A stretch of DNA of 64,000 bases from Aureimonas psammosilenae (GTDB lineage: Bacteria; Pseudomonadota; Alphaproteobacteria; Rhizobiales; Rhizobiaceae): NCBI RefSeq assembly GCF_009176975.1, contig NZ_WEZG01000002.1:310001-374000 (forward strand), given 5' to 3'. Made by a program: the position numbers and the translations under genes. This document shows, piece after piece, positions 7,376 to 17,006 of this stretch (the first letter of the stretch is position 1; every line of letters begins with the position of its first letter). The notes beneath the pieces were generated by a model, which was not told where the DNA came from, made no database searches, and saw only the letters and a list, made by a program, of their open reading frames with translations.

Positions 7376-7648
7376 TCAGTTCGTTTTTCCCTGCAAGCAC
7401 CTTCGATAGGCATTCTGCGCGCTGACCTTGGCCTGTTGTCCGGCCCAGGCATCCGAGGAGGCTATTTTCTGGATCTGGAAGGTGCTGTCGTAGGTTTGTT
7501 CGGCGTAGCGTTCGCAGAATGCCGCCGTGCCGCGCGGGAACGTGTTCGGGCCGGCGGCGATGCCGGTGGTCGGCGAGATGGAAGTGCAGCCTGCCATCGC
7601 GGCACCGCAGCATAAAGCGGCGGTGATGGCCAGAGTGGATGAATGCAC
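7376..7648 (-). CDS. Small exported lipoprotein
   Basis: A 90-residue protein. The signal peptide MHSSTLAITAALCCGAAMAGC ends in a lipobox (AMAGC; Cys21 lipidated). The mature part of about 70 residues contains FCERYAEQTYDS and YRRCLQG, with two cysteines that could pair. No family is recognised. The start is GTG at 7648, with a GGGGCGG-like site just upstream. It is a chromosomal gene lying just outside the prophage boundary. Its 3' end is 63 bases from the tRNA fragment. Confidence 0.7.
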   Translation of the reverse strand: MHSSTLAITAALCCGAAMAGCTSISPTTGIAAGPNTFPRGTAAFCERYAEQTYDSTFQIQKIASSDAWAGQQAKVSAQNAYRRCLQGKTN

Positions 7649-7954
7649 GGCGCCGCCCCGTTTTTCAGTCGTGAAGGCTCACGAGCCTTGCTAACGGCGC
7701 GGGCTTGATCGGCGTTCCCGGTGGCCGGCGCGTTGGTGTTCGAGCCTCCTCCCGTCGCGCACCGCCCTGGCAGGACAGGCCCCCGACGAGGCTTGCGAAT
7801 CCGGTGCGCGTTAAGCCGGTCGGCCGGCGGTTTAACCGTTCCTTAGCAATGAACCATGTAGCTTCTGAGCCGGATGAAAAGGTCCTCGCCACGCCGGTTC
7901 GCGGCGCTGGAGGACAGGGAATGGAACCGCCGGGCGGATAGAAGAAGGCTGTTG
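7649..7954. other. Intergenic region between the lipoprotein gene and the che operon
   Basis: These 306 bases lie between two divergent genes and should hold their promoters. I see no convincing sigma-70 boxes, RNA gene or repeat. Two overlapping open frames here (7665-7892 minus, 7705-7941 plus) are Arg/Pro/Gly-rich and look like GC-rich noise. Confidence 0.5.
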
Positions 7955-9910
7955 ATGCGAGCGTCCGATCTCAAGCTTTCGAGGAAGATCGGCCTCGCAT
8001 TCGCCTTCCTGCTGGTCGGGGCGGGAAGCACGGGTTTCGCAATGCGCCAGGAATATCTGCGCGCCGGGTCGGCTTTCGAGCGGGACGGCGTTCATGCCGC
8101 CGTGCTCGCCGCCGTCACCGATGCGCGGATCGCGGCTCTCGACGCCCAAAGCGCCATGCGCGGCTTCCTTGTCACGCAGGACGCCCCTTTCGCGGCGTCG
8201 ATCGCGGAAAAGGAGCGCGTCTTCGACGCGGCGCTCGATACGGTCGGGCGCCTTGCCGCCGGCAACGCGGCCGTCGCGATCCGCTCGGCGGACGCCAAGG
8301 CCGCGTTGAAGAACTGGAACGAGAGCGTCGCGCAGCCCACTATTGCGGCGGCCTCGAACGAGGCGACATATGCCGACGCCCTGTTCATGATGAAGTCCGG
8401 CGAGGCCGCCAAGGGTTTCGAGCCGGTGCTGCGGCTTCTCGGCGATATCGAGGCGGAACTCGGCGCTGCCGGTTCGCCGGATGCGTGGTCGCAGATCGAA
8501 GCGCGGGCCGATTTCGTTCTGGCGCTCGGCTTCGGCACGCTCTGCGTCGCGGCGCTTGGCCTTGGAACGATGCTGGTTCTCGGCGTGTCGAAGCCCGTGG
8601 GTGCTTTGAGCCGCGCGCTGGAAAGCTTGGCCGAAGGGCGCGACGAGGCGAAGATCGCGGCTGCGGCGCGCGGCGACGAGTTCGGCGCGATCGCCCGTGC
8701 GGCCGAGAGCCTGCGCCTTGCCTTGCTGGAGCGGCGGCGCGGTGAAGCGCAGGATGCCGCCGCCCGGCGCGGTCGCGACGATGCCGAACTCAAGGCACAG
8801 GCCGCTCTTTCCGACGCGCGGGCCGAGGATGCGCGCGCATTCGCGGCGGCGGCGGAGGACGCCTTCGACCGGCTCGCCGCCGGCGATCTGACGGTCCGGA
8901 TGACGCAAGCGGGCCACGCCGACTTCGACCCGGTCGCCGCGAAGTTCAATGCCGGGATCGGCTCCGTGGAGGATGCGGTCGAGGCCATGGCGCGCGTCGT
9001 GCGTGGCATTCGCCAAGGGCTGGAGGACATCGATTCGGCGTCCGAGGACCTGATGCGGCATGCAGGGGTCCAGGCCGAGGGGCTTCAGGACGCGACGCAG
9101 GCCTTGTCGGAGGCCGCGCGCGGCGTCGATGCCGCTGCCCGCAGCGCCGGCGAAGCGCGGCTGACCGCCGTCACCGCCGCTGACAATGCGCGAAAGGGCG
9201 GCGAGATCGTGTCGCGCGCCGTGTCCGCGATGACGGAGATCGAAACCTCCTCGACCAGGATCGGCCGGATCATCGGCGTCATCGACGAGATCGCCTTCCA
9301 GACCAACCTTCTCGCTCTCAATGCCGGTGTGGAAGCGGCGCGGGCGGGCGATGCCGGCCGCGGTTTCGCGGTGGTGGCGCACGAGGTGAGGGGGCTGGCG
9401 CAGCGTTCCACCAAGGCCGCCAAGGAAATCAAGGACCTGATCTCGGTCTCCACGGCGCAGGTCGGCCGGGGCGTCGAACTCGTCACCGCGTCGGGCCGCT
9501 CCTTGTCGGAGATCGTCGGACAGGTCGGCGACATGGCGGATGTCGTGTCGCGGATCGCGCAGTCCTCGACCGAGCAGGCGGCGGGCCTTCGCGAAGTGAC
9601 GGTCGCCACTGAACGCATGGACAAGGTCGCGCAGCACAATGTCGCGAGCGTGGAGCGCACCACCAGCGCCGCCCGCGACCTCGCGCAAGACACGCGCGAA
9701 CTCGCCCGGCTCGTCTCCAGCTTTCGCACGGGCGGCACCGCCACCAGTGAGATGCCGGGCCCGCGCAGTGCCCGCATGCCGGCGCCGCGCCGGCCGAACG
9801 AGGCGGCTCGCTCGAGCGAGACCGTCGTTGAAATCCGCCATGTGGGCCGGAGCGGAACGGCCGCCCGCCCGACATCCCGATACGCCGCCGAAAGCTGGGA
9901 AGAGTTCTGA
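7955..9910 (+). CDS. Methyl-accepting chemotaxis protein (first gene of che operon)
   Basis: A 651-residue transmembrane chemoreceptor. It has TM1 (about residues 9-28), a periplasmic four-helix-bundle-like domain (about 30-185), TM2 (186-214), HAMP (215-268) and a second HAMP-like segment (about 295-360). The cytoplasmic signalling domain carries the hairpin tip FQTNLLALNAGVEAARAG from about residue 448. The last five residues, SWEEF, resemble the C-terminal pentapeptide that tethers CheR and CheB. The ATG at 7955 is chosen over upstream starts because AAGAAGG lies six bases before it. It occupies the position of icpA in the Sinorhizobium che operon, but unlike that soluble receptor it is membrane-bound. 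The ligand is unknown. Confidence 0.93.
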   Translation: MRASDLKLSRKIGLAFAFLLVGAGSTGFAMRQEYLRAGSAFERDGVHAAVLAAVTDARIAALDAQSAMRGFLVTQDAPFAASIAEKERVFDAALDTVGRLAAGNAAVAIRSADAKAALKNWNESVAQPTIAAASNEATYADALFMMKSGEAAKGFEPVLRLLGDIEAELGAAGSPDAWSQIEARADFVLALGFGTLCVAALGLGTMLVLGVSKPVGALSRALESLAEGRDEAKIAAAARGDEFGAIARAAESLRLALLERRRGEAQDAAARRGRDDAELKAQAALSDARAEDARAFAAAAEDAFDRLAAGDLTVRMTQAGHADFDPVAAKFNAGIGSVEDAVEAMARVVRGIRQGLEDIDSASEDLMRHAGVQAEGLQDATQALSEAARGVDAAARSAGEARLTAVTAADNARKGGEIVSRAVSAMTEIETSSTRIGRIIGVIDEIAFQTNLLALNAGVEAARAGDAGRGFAVVAHEVRGLAQRSTKAAKEIKDLISVSTAQVGRGVELVTASGRSLSEIVGQVGDMADVVSRIAQSSTEQAAGLREVTVATERMDKVAQHNVASVERTTSAARDLAQDTRELARLVSSFRTGGTATSEMPGPRSARMPAPRRPNEAARSSETVVEIRHVGRSGTAARPTSRYAAESWEEF

Positions 9911-10218
9911 TGCCGCCTCGCAAGCCTTCAAGCCGCGCCGCCGCCGTGGTGGACCTGCCGGCGATCCTCGACATCAAGGCGGCCGCGCCGCTGCACCAGT
10001 CCATCCTTGCGGCGCGCGGCAAGGCGCTGACGCTGGACGCCTCGCAAGTGCAGCGCCTTGGCGGCCAGTGCCTGCAGATCCTTCTGGCGACCGTTTTCGC
10101 CTGGCGCGAAGACGGAAAGACGCTCGCCATCGGCGCGCCGTCCAGGGCCTTCGAAGAAGGTCTCGCTCTTCTCGGCTTCACCGTCGACTCGCTTATGGCC
10201 AAGGAGGCCGCACGATGA
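9910..10218 (+). CDS. STAS-domain protein, positional counterpart of CheS
   Basis: A 102-residue protein with a STAS fold signature (strand-helix pattern, LTLDASQVQRLGGQCLQILLA near residues 40-60; DAS is where a phosphorylatable Ser would sit). Its start overlaps the receptor stop (TGATG) and its stop overlaps cheY1 (ATGA). In Sinorhizobium meliloti the gene at this position encodes CheS, which binds CheA and speeds CheY1 dephosphorylation. The same role is inferred from position and domain only, so the name cheS is left out. Confidence 0.8.
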   Translation: MPPRKPSSRAAAVVDLPAILDIKAAAPLHQSILAARGKALTLDASQVQRLGGQCLQILLATVFAWREDGKTLAIGAPSRAFEEGLALLGFTVDSLMAKEAAR

Positions 10219-10580
10219 CCAAGACCATTCTGACCGTCGACGATTCGCGCACCATGCGGCAGATGCTGATGCAGGCGCTGAGCTCTGCCGGCTTCAACGT
10301 GATCCAGGCCGAGGACGGCGTTCACGGCCTCGAAGTCCTGGAAGGCTGCGAGCCGGACGTGATCGTCACCGATGTGAACATGCCGCGCATGGACGGGCTG
10401 GAATTCATCGAGCACGTTCGCGCCGACGGCGAACGCCGCGCCATCCCGATCCTGGTTCTGACCACCGAAAGCGACGCGGAAAAGAAGGCCCGCGCCCGCC
10501 GCGCCGGCGCCACCGGCTGGATCGTCAAGCCCTTCGACCCCGTGAAGCTCGTCGACGCCATCAACCGCGTCGCCGCCTGA
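10215..10580 (+). CDS. cheY1: Chemotaxis response regulator CheY1
   Basis: A 121-residue single-domain receiver. The acidic pocket is DD at residues 9-10, the phospho-acceptor is Asp53 (VTDVNMPRMDG), the conserved Thr lies in VLTTES and the Lys in IVKPFD. The ATG at 10215 has AAGGAGG at 10201-10207. Rhizobial operons encode two CheY proteins: CheY2 usually slows or stops the flagellar motor, and CheY1 drains phosphate from it through CheA. Which one plays which role here is inferred from operon position, next to the STAS gene. Confidence 0.93.
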   Translation: MTKTILTVDDSRTMRQMLMQALSSAGFNVIQAEDGVHGLEVLEGCEPDVIVTDVNMPRMDGLEFIEHVRADGERRAIPILVLTTESDAEKKARARRAGATGWIVKPFDPVKLVDAINRVAA

Positions 10581-10714
10581 AACTTCTTCGACCGGCGAGT
10601 GATCTCCGGTCGCGCATGCCAACGAACAATGAACCATTTTCAGGGACGATACCGGCGATCGGAACGCCGGTCGACCCGAGCCGCTAACCCGGCGTGACGC
10701 CAAGGAACACCGTC

Positions 10715-12979
10715 ATGGACGCGATGGCAGAAATCCGGCAGACATTCTTCGAGGAATGCGCGGATGGGCTTGCCGAACTGGAGTCCGGCCTTCTCGCCAT
10801 CGAGAACGGGTCCGCGAACTCCGATACGGTGAATGCCGTCTTCCGGGCGGTTCATTCCATCAAGGGCGGCGCGGGCGCGTTCAATCTGAACGAGCTGGTG
10901 CAGTTCGCCCATATCTTCGAAACGACGCTGGACGAGCTGCGCTCCAACCGGCTCGCGGCGTCGCCCGACATCGTTAAGGTGCTGCTTCGCTCCGCCGACG
11001 TTCTGGCCGATCTGGTTCTGGCCGCCCGCGACGGCGGTGAAGCGGACGCCGCCCGCACGGCGATCGTGTCCGAGGAACTCGCGGCCTTCGTCGGCGGCGG
11101 CCATGGTGCCGCCTCCGGCGGCGTAGCGGCGAAGGCCTCCGCCGATGTCGTGAACGACGACGGCATGGAAGGCCTCGACTTCACGCCGGTCACCGTCGAT
11201 CTGTCCGACATGATGGATTTCAGCGCGGATAACCGCTTCCGCGTCACCTTCAAGCCGCGCGCCGAACTCTACGAGAAGGCCAACGAGACCTCGCGCCTCA
11301 TCCGCGAATGTCTGGCGCTCGGCAGCGGCATGGTGACATGCGATGCGAGCGAACTTCCCGCGCTCGCCGATCTTCAGCCGGAAGGCGCCTGCCTTACCTG
11401 GACGATCAACCTGACGACGCAGGCCCCCGAAGCCGCGATCCGCGAGATCTTCGAATTCGTGGAATGGGATTGCGACCTCACCGTCGAGCGCGTCGAGGAC
11501 GATGCCGCCGGCGATGCTGGCGACATCGACGCCGCTCTCGCCGCGCTTTTGATGCAGATCCAGTCCGACTCCCCGAGCGCCGGGATCGAGGACATCGACG
11601 AGCCGGCCGAAGCGGCAGCCGCCATGCCGGTCGAATTCGACAACGTCGTGCCGATGCCCGTCGCCGCCGTTTCCGAACCGCGCGCGGAGGTTTCGCCGGC
11701 CGCCGAGCCGGCCTCGCGGGCCAAGGCCGCGGCCGATGGCGGCGACGCCAAAGGCGGGGCGGGTGCGCCGCCGCCGGCCACCATCCGCGTCGATCTCGAC
11801 CGCGTCGATCGCCTGATCAACTTGGTCGGCGAACTCGTGATCCATCAGGTCATGCTGTCCCAGCGCGTCGCCCAGGCCGGATTGCCCCGCGCCTCGGAAG
11901 TCGCGGTCGGCATGGACGAGCTGGAGCAACTGACGCGCGAGATCCAGGACAGCGTCATGGCGATCCGCGCGCAGCCGGTGAAATCGGTGTTCCAGAAGCT
12001 GCCGCGCCTCGTGCGTGAAGTCGCCGACGTCACCGGCAAGCAGGTTCGCCTCGTGACCGAAGGCGAGTGGACCGAAGTCGACAAGACCGTGATCGAGCGC
12101 TTGTCCGATCCGCTGACGCACATGATCCGCAATGCCATCGACCACGGCATCGAAAGCCCGGAAAAGCGTCGCGACGTCGGCAAGCACGAGGAAGGCACGG
12201 TGCGCGTCGCGGCCATGCACCGTTCGGGCCGCATCGTGATCGAGATTTCCGACGACGGCGCCGGCATCAACCGCGCGGTGGTGCGCAACATCGCCGTGAC
12301 GAAGAACCTCATCCCGGCCGATGCCAACCTGACCGACGAGGAAACCGACAACCTCATCTTCCTTCCGGGCTTCTCCACGAAGGACAAGGTGTCGGAACTC
12401 TCCGGTCGCGGCGTCGGCATGGATGTCGTGAAGCGCTCGGTCCAGGCGCTCGGCGGGCGCGTGTCGATCTCGTCGCGTCCCGGCGAAGGCTCGGTCTTCA
12501 CCATGAGCCTGCCGCTGACGCTGGCCGTTCTCGACGGCATGATCGTCACCGCCGGCGAACACACGCTGGTGGTCCCGTTGACCGCGATCATCGAGACGCT
12601 GAAGCCCAAGCCCGGCGAGGTGCGGGGCTTTGGTCGCGGCCAGCGCGTCATCGCGGTGCGCGACAAGTTTCTGCCGCTTGTCGATGTCGCGGCGCGCCTC
12701 GGCTACCGCGAAGAACCGACGGACGCGGAATCGGGCGTCGCCATTCTGGTGGAAACCGAGAACGGCATGCGCTCCGCGCTCCTTCTCGACGCGATCCAGG
12801 GGCAGCGTCAGGTCGTCATCAAGAGCCTGGAAGCCAATTACGGGCATGTTCCGGGCGTCGCGGCGGCCACCATTCTCGGCGACGGCCGGGTCGCGCTGAT
12901 CCTCGACATCGATGTCGTGGCGGCGACCGGCAGGGCCGAACAGCACTATACCAGTCTCAACCTTCAAGCGGCGGAGTAA
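10715..12979 (+). CDS. cheA: Chemotaxis histidine kinase CheA
   Basis: A 754-residue kinase. The N-terminal Hpt domain carries phospho-His47 ([12 protein letters not shown]). A CheY/CheB-binding P2-like region and an Ala/Glu/Pro linker follow. P3 dimerization starts near residue 370, and the ATPase has an N box ([12 protein letters not shown], about 465), a G1 box (DDGAGIN, about 513) and a G2 box ([10 protein letters not shown], about 565). The C-terminal 140 residues are the CheW-like P5 domain. The ATG at 10715 has AAGGA eight bases upstream, and an earlier in-frame GTG has none. A gap of 134 bases with two short inverted repeats separates it from cheY1. Confidence 0.96.
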   Translation: MDAMAEIRQTFFEECADGLAELESGLLAIENGSANSDTVNAVFRAVHSIKGGAGAFNLNELVQFAHIFETTLDELRSNRLAASPDIVKVLLRSADVLADLVLAARDGGEADAARTAIVSEELAAFVGGGHGAASGGVAAKASADVVNDDGMEGLDFTPVTVDLSDMMDFSADNRFRVTFKPRAELYEKANETSRLIRECLALGSGMVTCDASELPALADLQPEGACLTWTINLTTQAPEAAIREIFEFVEWDCDLTVERVEDDAAGDAGDIDAALAALLMQIQSDSPSAGIEDIDEPAEAAAAMPVEFDNVVPMPVAAVSEPRAEVSPAAEPASRAKAAADGGDAKGGAGAPPPATIRVDLDRVDRLINLVGELVIHQVMLSQRVAQAGLPRASEVAVGMDELEQLTREIQDSVMAIRAQPVKSVFQKLPRLVREVADVTGKQVRLVTEGEWTEVDKTVIERLSDPLTHMIRNAIDHGIESPEKRRDVGKHEEGTVRVAAMHRSGRIVIEISDDGAGINRAVVRNIAVTKNLIPADANLTDEETDNLIFLPGFSTKDKVSELSGRGVGMDVVKRSVQALGGRVSISSRPGEGSVFTMSLPLTLAVLDGMIVTAGEHTLVVPLTAIIETLKPKPGEVRGFGRGQRVIAVRDKFLPLVDVAARLGYREEPTDAESGVAILVETENGMRSALLLDAIQGQRQVVIKSLEANYGHVPGVAAATILGDGRVALILDIDVVAATGRAEQHYTSLNLQAAE

Positions 12980-12984
12980 TTCGC

Positions 12985-13449
12985 GTGTCCCGCACGAAAG
13001 CCATCGACAGCAACGTGGCGGAAGAGCTGATCGCCTTCCGCATCGCCGAGCAGGAGTTCTGCGTCGACATCCAGTCGGTGCGCGAGATCCGCGGTTTCGC
13101 CGCGGCGACGCCCCTGCCGCATGCCCCGTCCTTCGTGACGGGCGTGATCAACCTGCGCGGCACGGTTCTGCCCATCATCGATCTCGCCGCGCGCCTCGGC
13201 TTCGGCAAGATCCAGCCCACCGCCCGCTCGGTGATCATCGTGGTGCGTGTCAACCAGCAGCTCGTCGGCCTTCTGGTGGATGCGGTGTCGGACATCCTGA
13301 CTGTCACCGACGAAATCCTCCAGCCGACGCCGGATGTGGGATCGGAACTCGCCAAGAGCTTCGTGAAGGGCGTCATGGCGATCGAAGGGCGGATGATCTC
13401 CCTCATCGCGCTCGACGGCGTCCTGCCGCAGGTCGAACTGGCCGCCTGA
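12985..13449 (+). CDS. cheW: Chemotaxis coupling protein CheW
   Basis: A 154-residue scaffold linking CheA to the chemoreceptors. It shows the CheW family core: [43 protein letters not shown] and [13 protein letters not shown]. The start is a GTG at 12985, five bases after the cheA stop, with GCGGAG at 12971-12976 as ribosome site. Length and motifs are normal for the family. Confidence 0.95.
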   Translation: MSRTKAIDSNVAEELIAFRIAEQEFCVDIQSVREIRGFAAATPLPHAPSFVTGVINLRGTVLPIIDLAARLGFGKIQPTARSVIIVVRVNQQLVGLLVDAVSDILTVTDEILQPTPDVGSELAKSFVKGVMAIEGRMISLIALDGVLPQVELAA

Positions 13450-13576
13450 TACGGGCGTTCCGCGCACTCGTCGCTTCTTGCTTCACGCCCGCCGGTCCTG
13501 TCCCGGCGCGGCTGGTCCGGGAAGCGGGAAGCCGAGGTTCCGGAATGCCGCTTTTATCCTTTTAGGGGTCATCGAC

Positions 13577-14467
13577 GTGCTGAATACCAGGTCAAGGACG
13601 CTCGATCGGCCGAGCGTCGAAGGCGAGTTCCTTCTGACCGAGGCCGATTTCGAAACCATCACGCGGGTCCTCCACGAGGATGCCGGCATCCTGATCCCGC
13701 CTTCCAAGACGACGCTCGTTTATTCGCGCCTCGCCAAACGGTTGCGCACGCTCGGGCTGGCGAGTTTCAAGGACTATTGCGCCCTGATCGCAGGCGAAAG
13801 CGGCGCCAGCGAGCGCATGACCATGATGGCGGCTCTCACCACCAACGTGACGAGCTTCTTTCGCGAGAACCACCACTTCGAGCACCTGCGCTCCAGCCTG
13901 CTGCCGCCGCTTCTGGCGGAAGCCAAGCGGGGCGGGCGGGTCCGCATCTGGTCCGCCGGCTGTTCCAACGGCCACGAGCCCTATTCGATCGCGCTCACCA
14001 TCCTCTCCATGATGCCGGACGCGGCCAACCACGACGTTCGCGTCCTCGCCTCCGACATCGACCCGAACGTCGTCGGCTTCGGCCATGCCGGCGTCTACGA
14101 CGAGGACGCCGTGTCGGCGGTGCCCGACGACCTGCGCCGGCGCTGGATGTCGGAAGTCCGCGACGGTTCGGGCACGCGCCGCTTCGAGGTGTCCGAGGAG
14201 ATGCGCACGATCGTTTCGTTCCGCGAACTGAACCTCATCGGCGACTGGCCGATGAAGGGGCGCTTCAACGCGATCTTCTGCCGAAACGTCACCATCTATT
14301 TCGACCAGCCGACGCGCGAGCGCATCTGGCGCCGGTTCTGCGACTACATGCAGCCGGAAGCCTGGCTCTATATCGGCCATTCCGAGCGCCTGACCGGCGC
14401 CTGCCAGTCCTTCCTGTCCTACGAGGGAACGACGGCCTATCGCTTCGTGAAGGGGGGCGGGGCATGA
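13577..14467 (+). CDS. cheR: Chemotaxis protein methyltransferase CheR
   Basis: A 296-residue S-adenosylmethionine-dependent enzyme that methylates glutamates on chemoreceptors. An N-terminal helical domain (about residues 15-80) is followed by the Rossmann methyltransferase with RIWSAGCSNGHEPYSIA (SAM site), LASDIDPNVV and FCRNVTIYF. The start is taken as GTG 13577 because AGGGG lies eight bases before it. The upstream extension of that frame is Arg/Pro-rich and not protein-like. The stop overlaps cheB (ATGA). Confidence 0.95.
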   Translation: MLNTRSRTLDRPSVEGEFLLTEADFETITRVLHEDAGILIPPSKTTLVYSRLAKRLRTLGLASFKDYCALIAGESGASERMTMMAALTTNVTSFFRENHHFEHLRSSLLPPLLAEAKRGGRVRIWSAGCSNGHEPYSIALTILSMMPDAANHDVRVLASDIDPNVVGFGHAGVYDEDAVSAVPDDLRRRWMSEVRDGSGTRRFEVSEEMRTIVSFRELNLIGDWPMKGRFNAIFCRNVTIYFDQPTRERIWRRFCDYMQPEAWLYIGHSERLTGACQSFLSYEGTTAYRFVKGGGA

Positions 14468-15486
14468 CACCCAACCCGGTCAGAGTGTTGATCGTCGACG
14501 ATTCGGCGACGATGCGGGCGCTGCTTCGCCGCGCCATCGACGGAAATGGCGGGATCGAGGTCGTGGGAGAAGCGTCCAATCCGCTGGACGCGCGCGAGAA
14601 GATCAAGGCCCTCGATCCGGACGTGATCACGCTCGACATCGAGATGCCGAACATGAACGGCCTCGAATTCCTGTCCAAGATCATGCGCCTGCGGCCGACG
14701 CCGGTGATCATGGTGTCGAACCTGACGCAGCCGGGCGCCGCGCCCACGCTGACCGCTCTGGAGATCGGCGCCTTCGACTGCATCGCCAAACCCAACGGCA
14801 TCCAGGGCAACACGTTCGAAACCCTGCCGCCGATGATCCGCGAAGCCGCCAAATCCCGGCGGCAGATCAGCGCGCGCCCGGCGCAGGCCGCCCCCCGGCC
14901 CGCCGCGCCGGCCCTGCAGCGCCATGCGGGCTGGCCCGATATCATTGGCGTCGGCTCCTCCACCGGCGGCGTCGAGGCGTTGATGAACCTTCTGGCGGGC
15001 TTTCCGGCCGACTGCCCGCCGACCTTGATCGTGCAGCATCTGCCGGCGGCCTTCACCGGCTCCTTCGCCGCGCGCCTCAACCGCGTGTGCAAGGCCGAGG
15101 TCGCAGAAGCGCAGGACGGCGAGCCGGTCGTCGGCGGCCGCATCTACCTCGCGCCCGGCGGCAAGCACCTGACGGTGCGCGGCAAGGGAAGCCTGCGCTG
15201 CGCCCTGTCGGAAGAGGACACGGTGCAGGGCCATCGCCCGTCCGTCGATGTTCTGTTCCATTCGATCAGCGGGGCGGGACCGCGCAAGATGACCGGCGTG
15301 ATCCTGACCGGCATGGGCCGCGACGGCGCCGACGGCCTGCTGGCCATGCGCAAGGGGGGCGGGCGGACACTGGCGCAGGACGAGGCCACCTCGCTCGTCT
15401 ACGGCATGCCGCGCGTCGCCTACGAGATCGGCGCCGCCGAGCGCCGCCTGCCGCTCGGCCGCATCGCGGAGGAGATCTTCGCATGA
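14464..15486 (+). CDS. cheB: Chemotaxis methylesterase/deamidase CheB
   Basis: A 340-residue two-domain protein. The N-terminal receiver has DD at residues 12-13, phospho-acceptor Asp58 (LDIEMPNMNG) and KPNG. After a Pro/Ala linker (about 135-155) comes the esterase domain, with the catalytic Ser in GVGSSTGG (about 166), His in VQHLP (about 190) and Asp in GMGRDGADG (about 286). Phosphorylated by CheA, it removes methyl groups from receptors for adaptation. It overlaps cheR by four bases. The following 151 bases before cheY2 contain no gene. Confidence 0.96.
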   Translation: MTPNPVRVLIVDDSATMRALLRRAIDGNGGIEVVGEASNPLDAREKIKALDPDVITLDIEMPNMNGLEFLSKIMRLRPTPVIMVSNLTQPGAAPTLTALEIGAFDCIAKPNGIQGNTFETLPPMIREAAKSRRQISARPAQAAPRPAAPALQRHAGWPDIIGVGSSTGGVEALMNLLAGFPADCPPTLIVQHLPAAFTGSFAARLNRVCKAEVAEAQDGEPVVGGRIYLAPGGKHLTVRGKGSLRCALSEEDTVQGHRPSVDVLFHSISGAGPRKMTGVILTGMGRDGADGLLAMRKGGGRTLAQDEATSLVYGMPRVAYEIGAAERRLPLGRIAEEIFA

Positions 15487-15637
15487 GGTCCGCCGCCCGC
15501 GCGCATGACAAAAAAATGTCGGGCGAGTGCCCCTCCGCCCGTCCCTCGTCAATGATCCGTTTGCAGATTCTCGTTTACGATGGGGACCAAGTACAGCTCC
15601 CAATCTGTCCGAGGGTCCTCGGGAAGGAAGTCAGACC

Positions 15638-16027
15638 ATGAGCATGAAGCAGCATCTCAAGGTCATGATCGTCGACGATCAGCGCACGAGCCGGATGCTC
15701 ATCCGCGACGCGTTGGACCAGCTCGGCATCCAGAACATCGTTACGGCGGAAGACGGCGAACAGGCGTTGAAGGCGATGATGGCCTCGCCCTGCCATATCA
15801 TCATCTCCGACTTCAACATGCCCAAGCTCGACGGGCTCCAGCTTCTTCAGGCGATCCGCTCCTACGGGCCGACCAAGAAGACGCCCTTCATCATCCTGTC
15901 GGGCCGCGGCAACAAGGAACTCGTCCAGAAGGCGGCGGCGCTCGGCGTCAACAACTTCCTGGTCAAGCCGATCAGCGTGCCCGTTCTCCAGAAGACGATC
16001 GAAGCGGTCGTGGGCCGGCTGCAATGA
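15638..16027 (+). CDS. cheY2: Chemotaxis response regulator CheY2
   Basis: A 129-residue receiver protein with DD at residues 13-14, phospho-acceptor Asp58 ([11 protein letters not shown]), Ser in ILSGRGN and Lys in FLVKPIS. The ATG at 15638 has GGAAGGA nine bases upstream. By position between cheB and cheD it matches CheY2 of rhizobia, the output regulator acting on the flagellar motor. No motor gene is in the window. The stop overlaps the cheD start. Confidence 0.93.
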   Translation: MSMKQHLKVMIVDDQRTSRMLIRDALDQLGIQNIVTAEDGEQALKAMMASPCHIIISDFNMPKLDGLQLLQAIRSYGPTKKTPFIILSGRGNKELVQKAAALGVNNFLVKPISVPVLQKTIEAVVGRLQ

Positions 16028-16584
16028 GCCGGACCGAAGGGAACTGGCGGCGGGTCCACATCATCCAGGGCGAGGCCAAGGTCGATTCCGGCCCCGACGT
16101 GGTGATGACGACGCTGCTGGGCTCCTGCGTGGCGGCCTGCATCCGTGATCCCGCGGCCGGTGTCGGAGGCATGAACCATTTCCTCCTGCCCGGCGACAGC
16201 GGGGCGGGCAGCAACGTCCAGTCCGAATCCTACGGGCTCTACCTGATGGAGCTTCTGGTGAACGGCCTTCTGAAGAAGGGCGCCCGGCGTCACGCGCTGG
16301 AAGCCAAGCTCTTCGGCGGCGCGCGCACGGTGGGCGGCCTGTCGGATATCGGCGCCAAGAACGCCGCCTTCGCCAAGCGCTTCCTCGAAATGGAAGGCAT
16401 CACCTATGCCGGCGGCGATCTCGGCGGCGATCAGGGACGGCGCATCGAATACTGGCCCCATACGGGGCGGGCACGCCAGATCCTGATGGAGAAGACCACG
16501 GAAGCGCCGCGCCCGAAGATGGCCGCGCCGATCCTCCGGGCGCAGCCGCCCGTCTCGTCGGGCGGCGATCTCGAACTGTTCTGA
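16024..16584 (+). CDS. cheD: Chemoreceptor glutamine deamidase CheD
   Basis: A 186-residue enzyme that converts specific receptor glutamines to glutamates. The catalytic Cys35 ([10 protein letters not shown]) and His52 (GMNHFLLPG) are present with normal spacing, and a conserved Thr is in [11 protein letters not shown]. The last 25 residues are a Pro/Ala-rich tail without family features. It starts within the cheY2 stop (ATGA). Confidence 0.95.
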   Translation: MSRTEGNWRRVHIIQGEAKVDSGPDVVMTTLLGSCVAACIRDPAAGVGGMNHFLLPGDSGAGSNVQSESYGLYLMELLVNGLLKKGARRHALEAKLFGGARTVGGLSDIGAKNAAFAKRFLEMEGITYAGGDLGGDQGRRIEYWPHTGRARQILMEKTTEAPRPKMAAPILRAQPPVSSGGDLELF

Positions 16585-16642
16585 CCTCGAACTCTCGCCG
16601 ACCGAAGCCTTCGCGCACGGGCTGGATGCAAGGATACCCGAA

Positions 16643-16996
16643 ATGGCCGTTGGAACAGCCGTGCGCCTTTTGTCGGTGCTGTCTGCGGAATGCGACGAAC
16701 TCGCCTGCCGCGTCGAGGACATGCACCGCTTCCTGCCGGACGAGAACGGGGCGTCCCGCGTTTCGCGCGCCGAACTCGTGACGGCCGCGCAGGACATCGA
16801 CTTCGTGCACCAGCACCTGAGCGAGCTGTCGCGCTTCCTGATGCTGGTCGCCGAGATGACGCCGGGCGACGCCGATCTCGACTTCGACTGGGCGGCCTCC
16901 AACATCCGCTTGTCGGACCTGCGCGATCGCCTGCGCGGCGTCGAGGCCTCGGACAGCGAGTCCCGCATCCGCCCCGGCGAGCTGGAACTCCTTTGA
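16643..16996 (+). CDS. CheT-like small protein, last gene of the che operon
   Basis: A 117-residue, mostly helical acidic protein (RLLSVLSAECDELACRVEDM and FVHQHLSELSRFLMLVAEM). It has no domain that I recognise. It lies 58 bases after cheD, exactly where S. meliloti carries cheT, and its size and helical character fit. It includes an E-x2-D-like acidic stretch (AAQDIDFVHQHLSEL) that might suit a phosphatase-like helix, but this is speculation. It converges with hpnN, whose stop is only ten bases away. Confidence 0.7.
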   Translation: MAVGTAVRLLSVLSAECDELACRVEDMHRFLPDENGASRVSRAELVTAAQDIDFVHQHLSELSRFLMLVAEMTPGDADLDFDWAASNIRLSDLRDRLRGVEASDSESRIRPGELELL

Positions 16997-17006
16997 CGCT
17001 GCCCGC

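Noticed and set aside
6975-7613. Reverse open frames across the tRNA fragment (including 7258-7452) with EKKGFEPS/EEGIRTLD-like peptides
   Set aside because: These peptides are a known artefact of reading a tRNA 3' end in antisense. The frames also overlap the lipoprotein gene and have no ribosome site.
7665-7941. Two short overlapping frames (minus and plus) before the che operon
   Set aside because: Low-complexity Arg/Pro/Gly sequence, no ribosome site, mutually overlapping.
7832-9931. 699-codon reverse frame opposite the chemoreceptor, and a similar one at 10640-12967 opposite cheA
   Set aside because: Both have His/Arg/Gly-rich composition typical of antisense frames; the forward genes are certain.
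10581-10714. Two short GC-rich inverted repeats between cheY1 and cheA
   Set aside because: Stems of six bases are expected often at this GC content and there is no T tract.
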